From contig JACRAM010000100.1 of the NCBI GenBank assembly GCA_016213405.1, forward strand, positions 1-64,000: a stretch of DNA of 64,000 bases, given 5' to 3'. Shown piece after piece: positions 18,042 to 26,962 of this stretch. The position numbers and the translations under genes were made by a program. The DNA comes from Bacteroidota bacterium (GTDB taxonomy: Bacteria > Bacteroidota > Bacteroidia > Palsa-948). The notes under the pieces are model-generated. The model made no database searches. It had not been told where the DNA came from and saw only the letters and a program-made list of their open reading frames with translations. Positions within the stretch are counted from its first letter, which is position 1. Every line of letters begins with the position of its first letter.

Positions 18042-19328
18042 TTAAGTTGATATTGAAATTGATTTTCTGTTATTTAAAATGAGAATAGAAAGTAATATAA
18101 ATAGAAAAATTCCGCCAGTGATCAAACAAGTCAGCAGGGGTGCACTCAAGATGATATAAATGTAACAGAAAAATATTCCATAATAACCTTTGTGAAGTCT
18201 GAATGAATTAAATAAGCTAAAAAGAAAAATAAATATTGCAGAGAATAGAATAACTCCAATATACCCAAGGTTCATGAACCCGTCTGACACTATTCCGTTA
18301 TTTGCAAAAGCGGTGGAATCACCCCAATAAACTTTTGTGATTAGAAATCCTATTGGCATGTCATACGGGCTGTGCACAAAGTGATTAAAGAAATGGCTCT
18401 CGGCAAAGTAAAAAGGGTTGCCGTCAAAAAAATCAAAATAGAACTGTGTAGTCAGTGCGGGAATGAAAAGGAATCTGTTTATAAAAGTTCCTCCAAGTAA
18501 ATTTATTTTAAAAATAAAATTATCAATAATGGGAACCAGTGCGAAAAAAATCAGTACAATCAGAAAAAAATTACTCAGTTTTGAAACATGACTTCTTCCG
18601 ATGTAAAAGAAAAAAACAACAATGATGGAGGTGAAATAGACCAGCTTGTTTCCTGAAATCACAAAAAGATACAGCAGCAGCAAGAGAAGCAGTCCAATAA
18701 AAAAATATCTTCTGCTAATCATGAAAAACACCAACGAAACAGGAATGATTGTTTTTGCTTCAAGGTTATAGAAGTAGGCGAGAATTCCATGCAGATTTTT
18801 AGAAAAAGTTTCCCGCGTTTCATATATTTCAGAAAGAAGCAGTGTTCTTAAATTAATATTCAATTTAAAGGTGAGCAGAATAGGTATAAGTAAAAGTAAA
18901 GCAATGCTGATTAGCGTCAATCCCTTGTATTTGACCGGAATGGATAGGTCAGGAATAGGAAATTTTATGTAAGGCGTAATCAGGAAAAAAGAAACAAAGA
19001 AGGCATTTGAGACAAAGGGTCCCGTGGGAAAATTGCTGAATGAGAATAAAATTGCATTAGGAATGTAAAAAAAGAAAATCAGCAAAAGATAAATTGAATA
19101 CAAAAATTTGCTTTGATTATACAAGTTAAATGACCCTATGAGCAATAGAAGAAAAACAACTTTTGTAATGGCATACTTCAATAAATTCAGATCGGGAATA
19201 AATCCCATATAATCATACTGTTCAGAAATGAAATAAGAATAATACATTTCCATGGCAATGTAAATAATTGTCAACAGCGTTTTCAGCAGGAGAAATTCTT
19301 TTTTAACTATTATTTTAAATGAAGACAT
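18042..19328 (-). CDS. Wzy-like oligosaccharide repeat polymerase
   Basis: A 428-residue membrane protein with about eleven hydrophobic segments and a periplasmic loop around residues 290-345 rich in aromatic and acidic residues (GGTFINRFLFIPALTT, YFAESHFFNHFVHSP). Such loops carry the catalytic residues in Wzy proteins. Sequence conservation in Wzy is low, so the call rests on topology and on its place directly behind wzx and wzz. It starts exactly where the Wzx stop codon ends. Confidence 0.65.
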   Translation of the reverse strand: MSSFKIIVKKEFLLLKTLLTIIYIAMEMYYSYFISEQYDYMGFIPDLNLLKYAITKVVFLLLLIGSFNLYNQSKFLYSIYLLLIFFFYIPNAILFSFSNFPTGPFVSNAFFVSFFLITPYIKFPIPDLSIPVKYKGLTLISIALLLLIPILLTFKLNINLRTLLLSEIYETRETFSKNLHGILAYFYNLEAKTIIPVSLVFFMISRRYFFIGLLLLLLLYLFVISGNKLVYFTSIIVVFFFYIGRSHVSKLSNFFLIVLIFFALVPIIDNFIFKINLLGGTFINRFLFIPALTTQFYFDFFDGNPFYFAESHFFNHFVHSPYDMPIGFLITKVYWGDSTAFANNGIVSDGFMNLGYIGVILFSAIFIFLFSLFNSFRLHKGYYGIFFCYIYIILSAPLLTCLITGGIFLFILLSILILNNRKSISIST

Positions 19329-20612
19329 CTACAGGTGAATGTGTTTCTTTATTTTGTTTTCATAATTGCTTACTATGAAATAAATTATTATGCAGTAAAC
19401 CGAAAGCATGCCTATTTCAATAAGTACGTAAATTTTCAGGAAACCATAAATGCCAAGCCCCTTAAAAAAAAGCAAGGAGCATATTGCTAAAAAATAGAGT
19501 ATCTGCCAGATGCTGTTCAGGCGGATTTTTTCAAATGTTATAAAAATTGAAGAAAAGGCAGAGCCGATAAAATTCAGAGCAAAACTGAAGACTAGTATCT
19601 GGGAAAAGAAACCCGATACTTCGTATTTTCTGCCAAATACAAACCCGAATAATGCAGGACCAAACAGAAGGATGAGCAGGGCTTCAACAAAAATTACTGC
19701 TAAAAGCATGTACAAAATATTCATGATGTCTTTTTTAATGCTTAAGGAACTGTTTTTTTTTTCAGTTGTCTGCTGGAAAAAGACATGGGAGATGGAAGAA
19801 GAAATAAATATGAGCGGAATAGATAAAACAAGCCTCGACAGATCAAGGTAACCCACAGTTTCGGTAGAATAGAGTTTATTTATAAATAAAAAAGGCAGAA
19901 CTGTTGCTGCGCTGCTGAGCAGTGTCGGCAGTACATTAAACTTTGGAAAGTCACTGTATCTTTTCAAAACACATTTGATTTTTTTCAACGATATAAATTT
20001 TAATGCGAAATCATTTTTAAATAACTGACGGATGCCTGAAAAAACATTTGCGATGTTTCCGGCTAAGTCTCCAAAAAATAATCCTCCGGGAATTTTTAAA
20101 ATTCCTGAAGCAGTCTGAACAGCTCCTTCAATTCCTCTTCTTACTATTTTATTAGTTGCTGAAGCCTTGAAAGCTTTCTGCCGAATCAGCCAATAATTCA
20201 TGTTTTGAAAAATGCTGAAAGCAGAGCAGGCAAAGGGCAGGAAATACAAATAATTGGAATATTTATTAGGGAAATTAATTAATTGCACTATCTCATTCTT
20301 AAAGAAAAACAATGCAGCAAACAGAATAATGGAGAATGAAATAGTTATTAGGCAGGCAAGCGAAAGAATATTCGCCGCGGCAATATTATTTTTAGGCAAC
20401 ACAATGGCCGCTTCATATCTGAGCGAAGAGGCAATGGTGATCATTCCGAAAATAGTCAGGTATACAGCCATAGCTCCGAAATCTTCAGGAGAATAGATCC
20501 TTCTCAGAAACGGCTGTAATAGTATGGGAATGCTTTGCGCAACGACAGTGCCGATAATTAATACGAAAGTGTTTTTAGTAAACTCAGACTTTAATGAGAG
20601 CGTTTTTAACAT
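19329..20612 (-). CDS. Wzx-type oligosaccharide flippase
   Basis: A 427-residue protein with twelve to fourteen predicted membrane helices. The N-terminus TKNTFVLIIGTVVAQSIPIL and RIYSPEDFGAMAVYL are typical of the polysaccharide transporter branch of the MOP superfamily. It would move undecaprenyl-linked repeat units across the inner membrane. Immediate neighbours are Wzz upstream (30-base gap) and the Wzy-like gene downstream. Confidence 0.88.
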   Translation of the reverse strand: MLKTLSLKSEFTKNTFVLIIGTVVAQSIPILLQPFLRRIYSPEDFGAMAVYLTIFGMITIASSLRYEAAIVLPKNNIAAANILSLACLITISFSIILFAALFFFKNEIVQLINFPNKYSNYLYFLPFACSAFSIFQNMNYWLIRQKAFKASATNKIVRRGIEGAVQTASGILKIPGGLFFGDLAGNIANVFSGIRQLFKNDFALKFISLKKIKCVLKRYSDFPKFNVLPTLLSSAATVLPFLFINKLYSTETVGYLDLSRLVLSIPLIFISSSISHVFFQQTTEKKNSSLSIKKDIMNILYMLLAVIFVEALLILLFGPALFGFVFGRKYEVSGFFSQILVFSFALNFIGSAFSSIFITFEKIRLNSIWQILYFLAICSLLFFKGLGIYGFLKIYVLIEIGMLSVYCIIIYFIVSNYENKIKKHIHL

Positions 20613-20642
20613 GAAAGCAGAATCTTCTGAAACTATTTAGTA

Positions 20643-21380
20643 TTATTTTCGTTGTACTAAATTCATAGCAAATGCAATAATAAATCCGATAACAATTCCA
20701 AGAAAGCTGTAACCCAAAACATTCAAAACGCCCGCCCTCCTATTGCTGATGAAAATGCAGTCGGGATTTATTGGTATAAAATTTACAATCTTATTCAGCA
20801 ATAATTCTTTTTCTAAGTTTTGTTTTTTCTCAAATACTTCAACAGAGTTCAGAGAATTTGCATTCTTGCCGGCAGTATCCGATAAAGCAATTTGTTTTTT
20901 TAATACGGAAAGCAATTGCCGCTGTTGTTGTTGCTGAAACTTAAATTTTTCATTTAGGGCCTCAATCGAATTAATGTAAACAGTTAACAGATTCAGCACA
21001 CTGTCAATGTCAGCAGAGCTAAAAACTTCTATGGTGACTCTAAGACGCGTTTCTTTATTGTTGTTCGCTGCTAATTTTCCTTGAATATTTCTTGAATTCG
21101 GAAATAAAACTCCGTTTGTGTTGGTGCTTTTTTCTTTCGGGTTTAATGGAATGTTATTTATTATATCGCAAAGAATTTCGTTTGAAATGACAGAAGACTG
21201 AGCAATAAATTCTTTCCTAAAGAAGGCTTTGAAGTCTAAAGGATGCATTAATAAATTGCTGAAACCAAAAAGTATTCCCAGCAAGAAGAACGAAAGTATT
21301 ACTGTCTTTCTTTTTTTTAACAGATTAAACCCATTACCTATCAGCTCCCATAAATCAATTTCTGAATTAATGTCTTCCAT
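20643..21380 (-). CDS. Wzz-type chain length determinant
   Basis: A 245-residue protein with one membrane helix near each end (about 30-50 and 222-240) and a periplasmic helical region between them containing the Gln-rich run KFQQQQQRQL. This hairpin arrangement is that of Wzz/polysaccharide co-polymerases, which set the modal length of O-antigen or capsule chains. It lacks the C-terminal tyrosine kinase found in Wzc. It is the first gene of the locus, 12 bases downstream of the rny stop. Confidence 0.8.
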   Translation of the reverse strand: MEDINSEIDLWELIGNGFNLLKKRKTVILSFFLLGILFGFSNLLMHPLDFKAFFRKEFIAQSSVISNEILCDIINNIPLNPKEKSTNTNGVLFPNSRNIQGKLAANNNKETRLRVTIEVFSSADIDSVLNLLTVYINSIEALNEKFKFQQQQQRQLLSVLKKQIALSDTAGKNANSLNSVEVFEKKQNLEKELLLNKIVNFIPINPDCIFISNRRAGVLNVLGYSFLGIVIGFIIAFAMNLVQRK

Positions 21381-21392
21381 GATTGTTTGATA

Positions 21393-22949
21393 TTACTTCG
21401 CAATATTAACCGCTCTTGTTTCCCTGATGACAGTCACTTTCACTTGTCCGGGATACGTCATTTCGGTTTGGATTTTATTGGCAATGTTGAATGAAAGTTC
21501 TTCTGCAGCTTTATCAGAAATTTTTTCCGCTGCAACGATTACTCTGAGTTCGCGACCTGCCTGAATGGCATATGCTTTTTCAACTCCGTTATTTGCCATC
21601 GCCAGATTTTCCAGGTCTTTCAAGCGTTGAATATATTGCTGGTGCACTTCGCGCCTTGCACCGGGGCGTGCTCCTGAAATCGCATCGCATATCTGAACGA
21701 TAGGGGAGTAGAGCGAGGTCATTTCAACTTCATCATGGTGAGCTCCGATAGCATTGCATATCTCAGGATTCTCTTTTAGTTTTTCAGCGAGTTTCATTCC
21801 TGCAATGGCGTGAGGTAATTCCAGTTCCTGTTCAAATACTTTGCCGATATCGTGAAGCAATCCGGCTCGCTTGGCAACTTTCGGATTCAATCCAAACTCA
21901 GCAGCCATTACGGAGCAAAGATTGGCCACTTCGCGGGAGTGCTGCAATAAATTTTGTCCGTATGACGAACGGTATTTCATTCTACCTATGAGGCGAATAA
22001 GTTCTGCGGGAAGACCGTGGATTCCTAAATCAATTGTAGTTCGCTTTCCTGTTTCGGCAATTTCATCTTCTATTTGTCTTTTCACCTTCTCAACTATCTC
22101 TTCAATGCGTGCCGGATGAATGCGTCCGTCACCAACGAGCTGGTGCAACGCAAGACGTGCGATTTCTCTTCTCACAGGATCAAAGCAGGAAAGAATGATA
22201 GCATCAGGCGTATCGTCTACAATGATTTCAACACCAGTCAAAGATTCAAGTGTGCGTATGTTTCTTCCTTCTCGTCCGATGATTCTTCCTTTGGTGTCAT
22301 CGCCTTCAATATGGAATACGGTAACTGAATTTTCCACCGCATGTTCGGTAGGAATCCGCTGAATGGTTTGTATCACAATTTTCTTTGCTTCCTTGCTTGC
22401 AGTTAGCTTGGCTTCTTCCATTGACTGGTTGATGAACGCCATTGCTTCCGTTTTCGCTTTGTCTTTGAGCGATTCAATGAGTTGTGCTTTGGCATCTTCA
22501 CCCGAAATTCCGGCAACTGCTTCCAGCATGGCAATCTGTTTTTGCAAGCCCTTATCCAGTTCTGATTTTTTCTTCTCGATAATTTCCAATTGACCGGTCA
22601 GGTTGTTTTTCAGCGTATCCAATTCGCGTTCTTTGCGCTGAACCTGCTCGAGCTTTTGCGATGCCTGCTGTTCTTTTTGCTTTGTTCGTTGCTCAGAAGC
22701 AAGCATGTTCCTGTTTTTTTCATTGATGACATGCTCGTGGTCTGATTTCATCTGCAGGAATTTTTCTTTCGCCTGAAGAAGTTTTTCGTTCTTTATCTTC
22801 TCCGCTTCAATCTCTGCCTCTTTAATTTTTATTTGTCCTTTTCCTGCAAGCGACTTGCGGAGCAGGGATGAGGCAATCAGAATTCCGATTCCAAGTCCTG
22901 CTATGGCTGCAATGACTATGAATATGATGGAGGTTGTATCTAAGTTCAT
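21393..22949 (-). CDS. rny: Ribonuclease Y
   Basis: A 518-residue membrane-anchored endoribonuclease that starts mRNA decay. There is an N-terminal membrane helix (about 7-30), a long charged coiled coil (about 35-145), a KH domain with the GxxG-type loop in [15 protein letters not shown] (about 221-235) and an HD domain with LLHDIGK (His-Asp about 366-367) and HHDEVEM further on. Length and domain order are normal for the family. It is followed by the polysaccharide locus with almost no gap, so some read-through is possible. Confidence 0.97.
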   Translation of the reverse strand: MNLDTTSIIFIVIAAIAGLGIGILIASSLLRKSLAGKGQIKIKEAEIEAEKIKNEKLLQAKEKFLQMKSDHEHVINEKNRNMLASEQRTKQKEQQASQKLEQVQRKERELDTLKNNLTGQLEIIEKKKSELDKGLQKQIAMLEAVAGISGEDAKAQLIESLKDKAKTEAMAFINQSMEEAKLTASKEAKKIVIQTIQRIPTEHAVENSVTVFHIEGDDTKGRIIGREGRNIRTLESLTGVEIIVDDTPDAIILSCFDPVRREIARLALHQLVGDGRIHPARIEEIVEKVKRQIEDEIAETGKRTTIDLGIHGLPAELIRLIGRMKYRSSYGQNLLQHSREVANLCSVMAAEFGLNPKVAKRAGLLHDIGKVFEQELELPHAIAGMKLAEKLKENPEICNAIGAHHDEVEMTSLYSPIVQICDAISGARPGARREVHQQYIQRLKDLENLAMANNGVEKAYAIQAGRELRVIVAAEKISDKAAEELSFNIANKIQTEMTYPGQVKVTVIRETRAVNIAK

Positions 22950-22964
22950 AGAATATAATTATTA

Positions 22965-23022
22965 GAAGCCCATCCTACCTGCCCGTCCGGCAGGCGGGAA
23001 TCCTTCCCGAAGGAAAGGACTT
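22965..23022. repeat. Dispersed 58-bp repeat, copy 1
   Basis: The segment starts GAAGCCCATCCTACCTGCCC and ends AAGGAAAGGACTT, and contains two nested palindromes (CCTGCC...GGCAGG and CCTTCCCGAAGGAAAGG). A nearly identical copy in the opposite orientation is at 41940-41996. It lies in the untranslated gap between zapA and rny. Confidence 0.85.
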
Positions 23023-23058
23023 TCAGGGCGTGTTGGTTTGTGTTTATATAAATAAAAA

Positions 23059-23094
23059 TTCCCATTTAGTTCAATCTATGAACTGATATGGGAA
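23059..23094 (-). terminator. Rho-independent terminator-like hairpin after zapA
   Basis: The minus strand reads TTCCCAT, then an inner AGTTCA/TGAACT stem, closes with ATGGGAA and continues directly into TTTTTATTTATA. The outer stem is 7 bp and the inner 6 bp. It lies 39 bases after the zapA stop codon. Confidence 0.6.
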
Positions 23095-23100
23095 ACAATT

Positions 23101-23129
23101 TTCCTCCCGTTAGGGGGAGGGGCAAGGTG
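23101..23129. repeat. GC-rich hairpin element (class A)
   Basis: TTCCTCCCGTTAGGGGGAGG folds into a short stem with pyrimidine and purine arms. It is the intergenic form of the same element type found inside several coding sequences of this window. Confidence 0.6.
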
Positions 23130-23132
23130 CAA

Positions 23133-23426
23133 TTAATCTTTTAACTCAGCAGAAACAGCTTTTTCTATTTTCTCTAATCGCTCCAGTATTCCTTTTTCTT
23201 CTTTGCTGGTATTGTGATTGATTTCTGTGGCCTGTGAAGCGAAATGAAGCGAACTCATTGCGAGCAAATCCTGTCGGTCTTTGATGTTGAAGTTTTTTTC
23301 GTAATCAGTTACTTTTTCGTTGATGACCTTAACCGCTTTTCTTACGTTTTCTTCTTCACTTCGTTCAATAGTCACAGGATAAATTCTGCCCGCAATAGAA
23401 ACTTTTATGGATAGTTGGTCTTTCAT
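23133..23426 (-). CDS. zapA: Cell division protein ZapA
   Basis: A 97-residue ZapA homologue: an N-terminal beta part (LSIKVSIAGRIYPVTIER) and a long C-terminal helix that forms the dimeric coiled coil. The conserved VRKAVKVINEKV and the stretch DLLAMSSLHFASQ are present. ZapA cross-links FtsZ filaments at the division ring. Upstream is a small coiled-coil gene, downstream RNase Y, an order common in Bacteroidota. Confidence 0.9.
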   Translation of the reverse strand: MKDQLSIKVSIAGRIYPVTIERSEEENVRKAVKVINEKVTDYEKNFNIKDRQDLLAMSSLHFASQATEINHNTSKEEKGILERLEKIEKAVSAELKD

Positions 23427-23445
23427 TTACTTGCTTTCTGCGTGT

Positions 23446-23736
23446 TTACTTATTCAAAAGAGCCATGCACTTGTCTACTTCCCGTATCAGTTCGTTTATT
23501 TTTAGTTTTAGTTCAGTTGTGTTTTCGTTGGTGGTTGATAGTGATTTTGATAGTTTGAGAACTTTAGATTTATCCTCAAGTTCTTTTATGGTTTGTTTTT
23601 GTTGTGATGCAGTTTGAGTTAAGTTGTTGTGTTGGGTTTGAAGAGCGGATAATTCCTTCTTCGTCCGATGATGCAAATCTACTAATTTTTCGATTTTGCT
23701 TTCAAGTGACGAGGCAACTGATTTTAAATCGCTCAT
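23446..23736 (-). CDS. Small coiled-coil protein upstream of zapA
   Basis: A 96-residue protein, almost entirely one coiled coil (heptads of LESKIEKLVDLHHRTKKEL and later LKLKINELIREVDKCM), with no other domain. Its place directly before zapA, 19 bases away, suggests a division-related, ZapB-like partner; that is inference from position and shape. A matching promoter is at 23759-23788. Confidence 0.7.
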   Translation of the reverse strand: MSDLKSVASSLESKIEKLVDLHHRTKKELSALQTQHNNLTQTASQQKQTIKELEDKSKVLKLSKSLSTTNENTTELKLKINELIREVDKCMALLNK

Positions 23737-23758
23737 CTTATCAATAAATATTTGTTCA

Positions 23759-23788
23759 CAAAAATAGTATTCATTGCTGATTTGGCAA
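23759..23788 (-). promoter_or_regulatory. Minus-strand promoter TTG-N19-TATTTTTG
   Basis: Minus-strand TTG (23788-23786) and TATTTTTG (23766-23759), spacing 19, about 22 bases before the ATG of the coiled-coil gene. It should drive that gene and zapA. Confidence 0.6.
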
Positions 23789-23814
23789 GGTTATTTCCTG
23801 TTTTTTTGAGCAGG

Positions 23815-25848
23815 ATGAAAAAAATATTTTCCCACCGCCCTAAACCCCGTAGGATTAGAATTATCCAACGGGGTAAAGGGTGCTATAGATTTTTTGTATT
23901 TCTTCCGCCAGTTGGCGGATTGGTTCTACTTCTCTTTCCATTTAACTTAGGAAGCGCAATCATTCGGCAGGATGCAGCTCAAACCAAATCATCACCCAAA
24001 AAATTTCCGCAGGGATATTTTGTTGAGCCCACCGATTCTTCGCTGAGCATTGCCGGAAACTTCGGGGAGATACGTCCCAATCATTTTCATGCAGGCATAG
24101 ATATTAAAACGGGTGGGAGAGAAGGCGCTTTCATTTATGCCGCAGCCGATGGGTATGTGTCGCGCATAAAAATTTCTCCATGGGGATATGGCAAGTGTAT
24201 TTACATCACGCATCCGAATGGATATGTTACTGTTTACGGACATCTTCAGCGATTGTACGGAAAGATTGCCAAGTACCTGGAACTGGAACAGTACCGGTTG
24301 GAGCAATATGAGGTGGAACTTTTTCCTGATTCAAATTTACTGAGAGTGAAACAATGCGACACGGTTGCCATTTCAGGAAACACAGGTGGCTCGCAATCTC
24401 CGCATCTGCATTTTGAAATCCGCGATGCGGTAACAGAGAACGCGTATAACCCGTTTCTTTTTGGATTCAGGATACATGATACCGTTCCCCCAAAACTAAT
24501 GACGCTTGCCATTTACCCCGTTGAACATCCGTCCTACGGGGTTTATCCTGCGAATGATTCAAGTTCGGTGAATGGAAAAAATGTTCCGAAGAAAATAAAA
24601 GTTTACCCCGTTGGACAAGGTCAAAAGTCCTACGGGGTTTATGGAAGTAAGGGCAAATACAAACTTTCTTCGGCTGAAAAAATAACTGTGAGCGGTGATA
24701 TCGGCTTTGGAATTGAAACGTATGATTATGCCAACATTAAAGAAGCGGGAAAACTGGGAGCATACTCAGTTGATTTATACATTGACGGACATCGGATTTA
24801 TTATCACGAGCTGAACGAAATTTCTTTTGACGAATCCCGCTATGTAAATTCCCTCATTGATTATGCCGAAGAAGCAAAGAGCAATAAGGAAATTCAGAAA
24901 TGTTTTCGTGAAGAGAACAATATGCTTTCTATTTATCAGTGCATGGTGAATGAAGGGTTGTTTCGGTTTGATGACTCGCTTTCTCATCCGGTGAAGTTTG
25001 TGGTAAAAGATTTTTTCGGGAACACTTCAAGTTTGGAGTTCAAAGTTCGGAGTTCGGAGAAGAAAATTAAAACACTCCCAACTCCCAACTCCCAACTCCC
25101 AACTAAAATGAAATGCTCTGACCTTAACAAATACGAAACCGAAAACATAAAAATCGAAATTTCTCCCTGTGCATTGTATTCAGATATTGATTTTGATTAT
25201 TCCATGAGCAAGGATACGCTGCCCGGAACTTTTTCTCCGGTTCACACCATTCACAAAGAAGTGGTGCCCTTGCAAGTCAACTATTCTCTTTCTATAAAAA
25301 CAAAATATCTTTCTAAAAACCTTCAGTCAAAAGCTACCATTGTTTTGCTGGATGGGAAGAATAATATGACGGATCAGAAGGGCAGCCCATCCCTAACCCT
25401 TCCCGAAGGGAAGGGAACTGCACGCCCAAGTTCTCCCCCTTCGGGGGAGTTAGTGGGGGCATTGTGGCTCACCACCCAAACCCGCTACTTCGGGCGTTTT
25501 ACGGTTGCGCTTGATACGGTTGCTCCCACCATCAAGCCATACAATATTTATAATGGCAAGAACATGGCAAAGGCAAAAACAATTTCCATTATCATTTCAG
25601 ATAACCTCACAGGAATTAAATCATATCGCGCCACCATTGACGGCAAATGGGTGCTGATGGAATACGAACCGAAGAAGGCGTTGTTGTTTTATGAATTTCA
25701 GACCCCCACTCTTATCTCCCCCAAAGGGGGAGAGGCTCCTTCCTCCCGACAAGTCGGGACGGGGGAAGGGGTGGCACACACCTTCGTTCTCACTGTTACT
25801 GACGGAAAAAATAATGTCAGCACTTACAAGGTAGAGTTTGTGAGGTGA
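23815..25848 (+). CDS. M23 family metallopeptidase with inserted repeat elements
   Basis: A large LytM-type peptidase (677 residues from the ATG at 23815; an upstream in-frame start at 23752 would overlap the divergent promoter). The catalytic domain (about residues 85-235) has the zinc motifs HFHAGIDIK and HLHFEIRD. Such enzymes cut peptidoglycan cross-links outside the inner membrane. The rest is beta-rich linker. Repeat elements interrupt it in frame at 23844-23874, 24514-24545, 24604-24641, 25029-25105, 25381-25466 and 25701-25777, giving peptides such as TLPTPNSQLPT and SPSLTLPEGKG. The hydrophobic N-terminal anchor itself contains a CCGCCAGTTGGCGG palindrome. Confidence 0.88.
   Translation: MKKIFSHRPKPRRIRIIQRGKGCYRFFVFLPPVGGLVLLLFPFNLGSAIIRQDAAQTKSSPKKFPQGYFVEPTDSSLSIAGNFGEIRPNHFHAGIDIKTGGREGAFIYAAADGYVSRIKISPWGYGKCIYITHPNGYVTVYGHLQRLYGKIAKYLELEQYRLEQYEVELFPDSNLLRVKQCDTVAISGNTGGSQSPHLHFEIRDAVTENAYNPFLFGFRIHDTVPPKLMTLAIYPVEHPSYGVYPANDSSSVNGKNVPKKIKVYPVGQGQKSYGVYGSKGKYKLSSAEKITVSGDIGFGIETYDYANIKEAGKLGAYSVDLYIDGHRIYYHELNEISFDESRYVNSLIDYAEEAKSNKEIQKCFREENNMLSIYQCMVNEGLFRFDDSLSHPVKFVVKDFFGNTSSLEFKVRSSEKKIKTLPTPNSQLPTKMKCSDLNKYETENIKIEISPCALYSDIDFDYSMSKDTLPGTFSPVHTIHKEVVPLQVNYSLSIKTKYLSKNLQSKATIVLLDGKNNMTDQKGSPSLTLPEGKGTARPSSPPSGELVGALWLTTQTRYFGRFTVALDTVAPTIKPYNIYNGKNMAKAKTISIIISDNLTGIKSYRATIDGKWVLMEYEPKKALLFYEFQTPTLISPKGGEAPSSRQVGTGEGVAHTFVLTVTDGKNNVSTYKVEFVR
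23844..23874. repeat. Class B element inside the M23 N-terminus
   Basis: ACCCCGTAGGATTAG and TTATCCAACGGGGT form inverted arms. The same CCCCGTTGGA/TCCAACGGGG or CCCCGTAGGA/TCCTACGGGG pattern recurs at 24514, 24604, 26963, 27045 and 38452. Confidence 0.75.
24514..24641. repeat. Two class B elements in frame in the M23 gene
   Basis: Two copies (24514-24545 and 24604-24641) each start TACCCCGTTG and end CCTACGGGGTTTAT. Each therefore encodes the same ends, YPV at one side and SYGVY at the other, with different loops. Confidence 0.8.
25029..25105. repeat. Low-complexity inverted element in the M23 gene
   Basis: The left arm iterates GTTCGGAG-type steps and the right arm iterates CCCAACT steps. 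They are roughly complementary and separated by an A-rich centre. A related element sits in truA at 43105-43192. Confidence 0.7.
25381..25466. repeat. Class A compound element in the M23 gene
   Basis: Two successive hairpins (CCCTTCCCGAAGGGAAGGG and CTCCCCCTTCGGGGGAG) with flanking pyrimidine-rich and G-rich ends. Read in frame as SPSLTLPEGKG and PSSPPSGELVG. Confidence 0.8.
25701..25777. repeat. Class A compound element in the M23 gene, second copy
   Basis: Hairpin CTCCCCCAAAGGGGGAG followed by a TCCCGACAAGTCGGGA palindrome and a GGGGGAAGGGGTGG tail; read in frame as LISPKGGEAPSSRQVGTGEG. Confidence 0.8.
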
Positions 25849-25870
25849 GAATTTATTACAGAGAATCTCT

Positions 25871-26052
25871 AAATACAGGAAGATTGGAAGAAAGCTCCGA
25901 AGGAGTCCCTTCAGGAGAAGATTGGAAGGTTGGGAAAACATCCATTCTTCCACCATTCCATCCTTTAACTGGTTGCAAGACAAAATGGAAGAATGGAAGG
26001 TTGGAAGATCGGGCTGTTTCTCATTCTTTCATTCTTCCACCATTCCATCCTT
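25871..26052. repeat. Inverted and direct ATTCTTCCACC repeats
   Basis: The 23-mer CATTCTTCCACCATTCCATC (plus CTT) occurs at 25941 and 26030. Reverse-complement relatives (AATGGAAGAATGGAAGG) lie between the copies and at the left edge. No credible gene overlaps this part of the 25849-26551 gap. Confidence 0.75.
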
Positions 26053-26080
26053 CCGGTTTTTAGAGTAAGGAAAAAACATC

Positions 26081-26158
26081 TGCCACTAAATCACTAAAAC
26101 ACGAAAGAAACACTAAAAATTCTTTTGTGAAATTTTGTGTCTTTGTGTTTTTGTGGCA
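26081..26158. repeat. Inverted element with GCCACTAAA / TTTGTGGCA ends
   Basis: Arms TGCCACTAAATCACTAAAAC and TGTGTTTTTGTGGCA are imperfect reverse complements around an AT-rich centre. From general experience, similar CACAAAG-iterated elements turn up in other Bacteroidota intergenic regions. Confidence 0.65.
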
Positions 26159-26184
26159 TAAAATGAATTATGAAAGAAATCTAA

Positions 26185-26199
26185 TGTCCAAAATGGACA
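26185..26199. promoter_or_regulatory. Operator-like palindrome TGTCCA-AAA-TGGACA
   Basis: Two exact 6-bp arms separated by AAA, 38 bases before a short ATG frame at 26237. It could be a protein-binding site, or just the remains of an element; no regulator can be assigned. Confidence 0.3.
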
Positions 26200-26236
26200 A
26201 TGCTTTTGTGAATTCTATGTTTTATATTCGCCTCAA

Positions 26237-26450
26237 ATGGCGCAGATAAAGGAGTTTAAATCGTATAGTGAAATCAAAAACAAGTTTCTTCAAAATTTTT
26301 TCAATCAGAGCAGCAAATCTCTTTTCATCATGCACCTGGGGCATTACCAATGTGGGAAAAAGATTTTATGGCTATTTCCGCTGGTATGACCCCATTCATC
26401 CCGATAAGAGCGGACCCTGGACGCAGCCGCACACGGCAGTGCTTTCATAG
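26237..26450 (+). pseudogene. Possible frameshifted small gene
   Basis: A 50-codon frame from the ATG at 26237 begins MAQIKEFKSYSEIKNKF, which reads like a real protein start, and stops at 26389. A second frame continues the same stretch with GYFRWYDPIHPDKSGPW up to a TAG at 26448-26450. Together they could be one small gene broken by an indel near 26350. I do not recognise the product. The evidence is weak. Confidence 0.25.
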
Positions 26451-26466
26451 GGAACAGCCGAAGAAA

Positions 26467-26548
26467 GTTCCAAATTCCAAATTCCAAGTCCAAAGTCCCA
26501 AGAAATACAACATCGGCTGTTTCTTGGTACTTGGTACTTGGTGCTTGT
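26467..26548. repeat. Low-complexity inverted element TTCCAA / CTTGG
   Basis: The left arm iterates CCAAATT/CCAAGTC steps and the right arm iterates TACTTGG. They are complementary enough to fold. It ends just before the stop codon of the convergent gene at 26552. Confidence 0.65.
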
Positions 26549-26551
26549 GAC

Positions 26552-26941
26552 TCAAATGATGTCTTTTAAACTCTCAAAATATTTTGTGAAAGCATCATTC
26601 AGTGTGCATAATGTATCGCTTACATCTGAAAATTTTTCAGGTAGTTTTTTAAATTCCTTTAGCGTGTTTTCATCTTTTTCAGCTTGCGCCTGAAAAGCGG
26701 AATAAGAAATTAACAGATCAATATATGCTTCGTTAAACTTTACCGAATGGGTTGATATTTTTGCAAAGTATTTTATATTTTCTTCAAATGAAAGTTTGTT
26801 TTCATTTTCATCAGCCATCGGGGAGTTTTTCAGCAGTTCATAACCTGTGCGGTACAGTTCGCGCGTAGCATCATGATCATTGCAAAAATCGTTTGCCCAT
26901 TTATTTGTTAAATCAAGTTTGAAAAAATTGTTTTCTGCCAT
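26552..26941 (-). CDS. Hypothetical helical protein
   Basis: A 129-residue protein with no signal peptide, predicted mostly alpha-helical and acidic, with a few aromatic residues (MAENNFFKLDLTNKWAND at the start, DAFTKYFESL near the end). No known domain is recognised. It is flanked on both sides by inverted repeat elements and has no obvious operon partner. Confidence 0.55.
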   Translation of the reverse strand: MAENNFFKLDLTNKWANDFCNDHDATRELYRTGYELLKNSPMADENENKLSFEENIKYFAKISTHSVKFNEAYIDLLISYSAFQAQAEKDENTLKEFKKLPEKFSDVSDTLCTLNDAFTKYFESLKDII

Positions 26942-26962
26942 TAGACATTATTCAGATTAAGG

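Noticed and set aside
22950-23132. 6S RNA between zapA and rny
   Set aside because: ssrS is next to zapA in some bacteria, but here the gap contains a dispersed repeat, a terminator-like hairpin and a class A hairpin; the long bulged helix of 6S RNA is not seen.
25845-26063. 72-residue ORF after the M23 gene
   Set aside because: It consists of repeat DNA (ATTCTTCCACC and its inverse) and has no protein-like composition.
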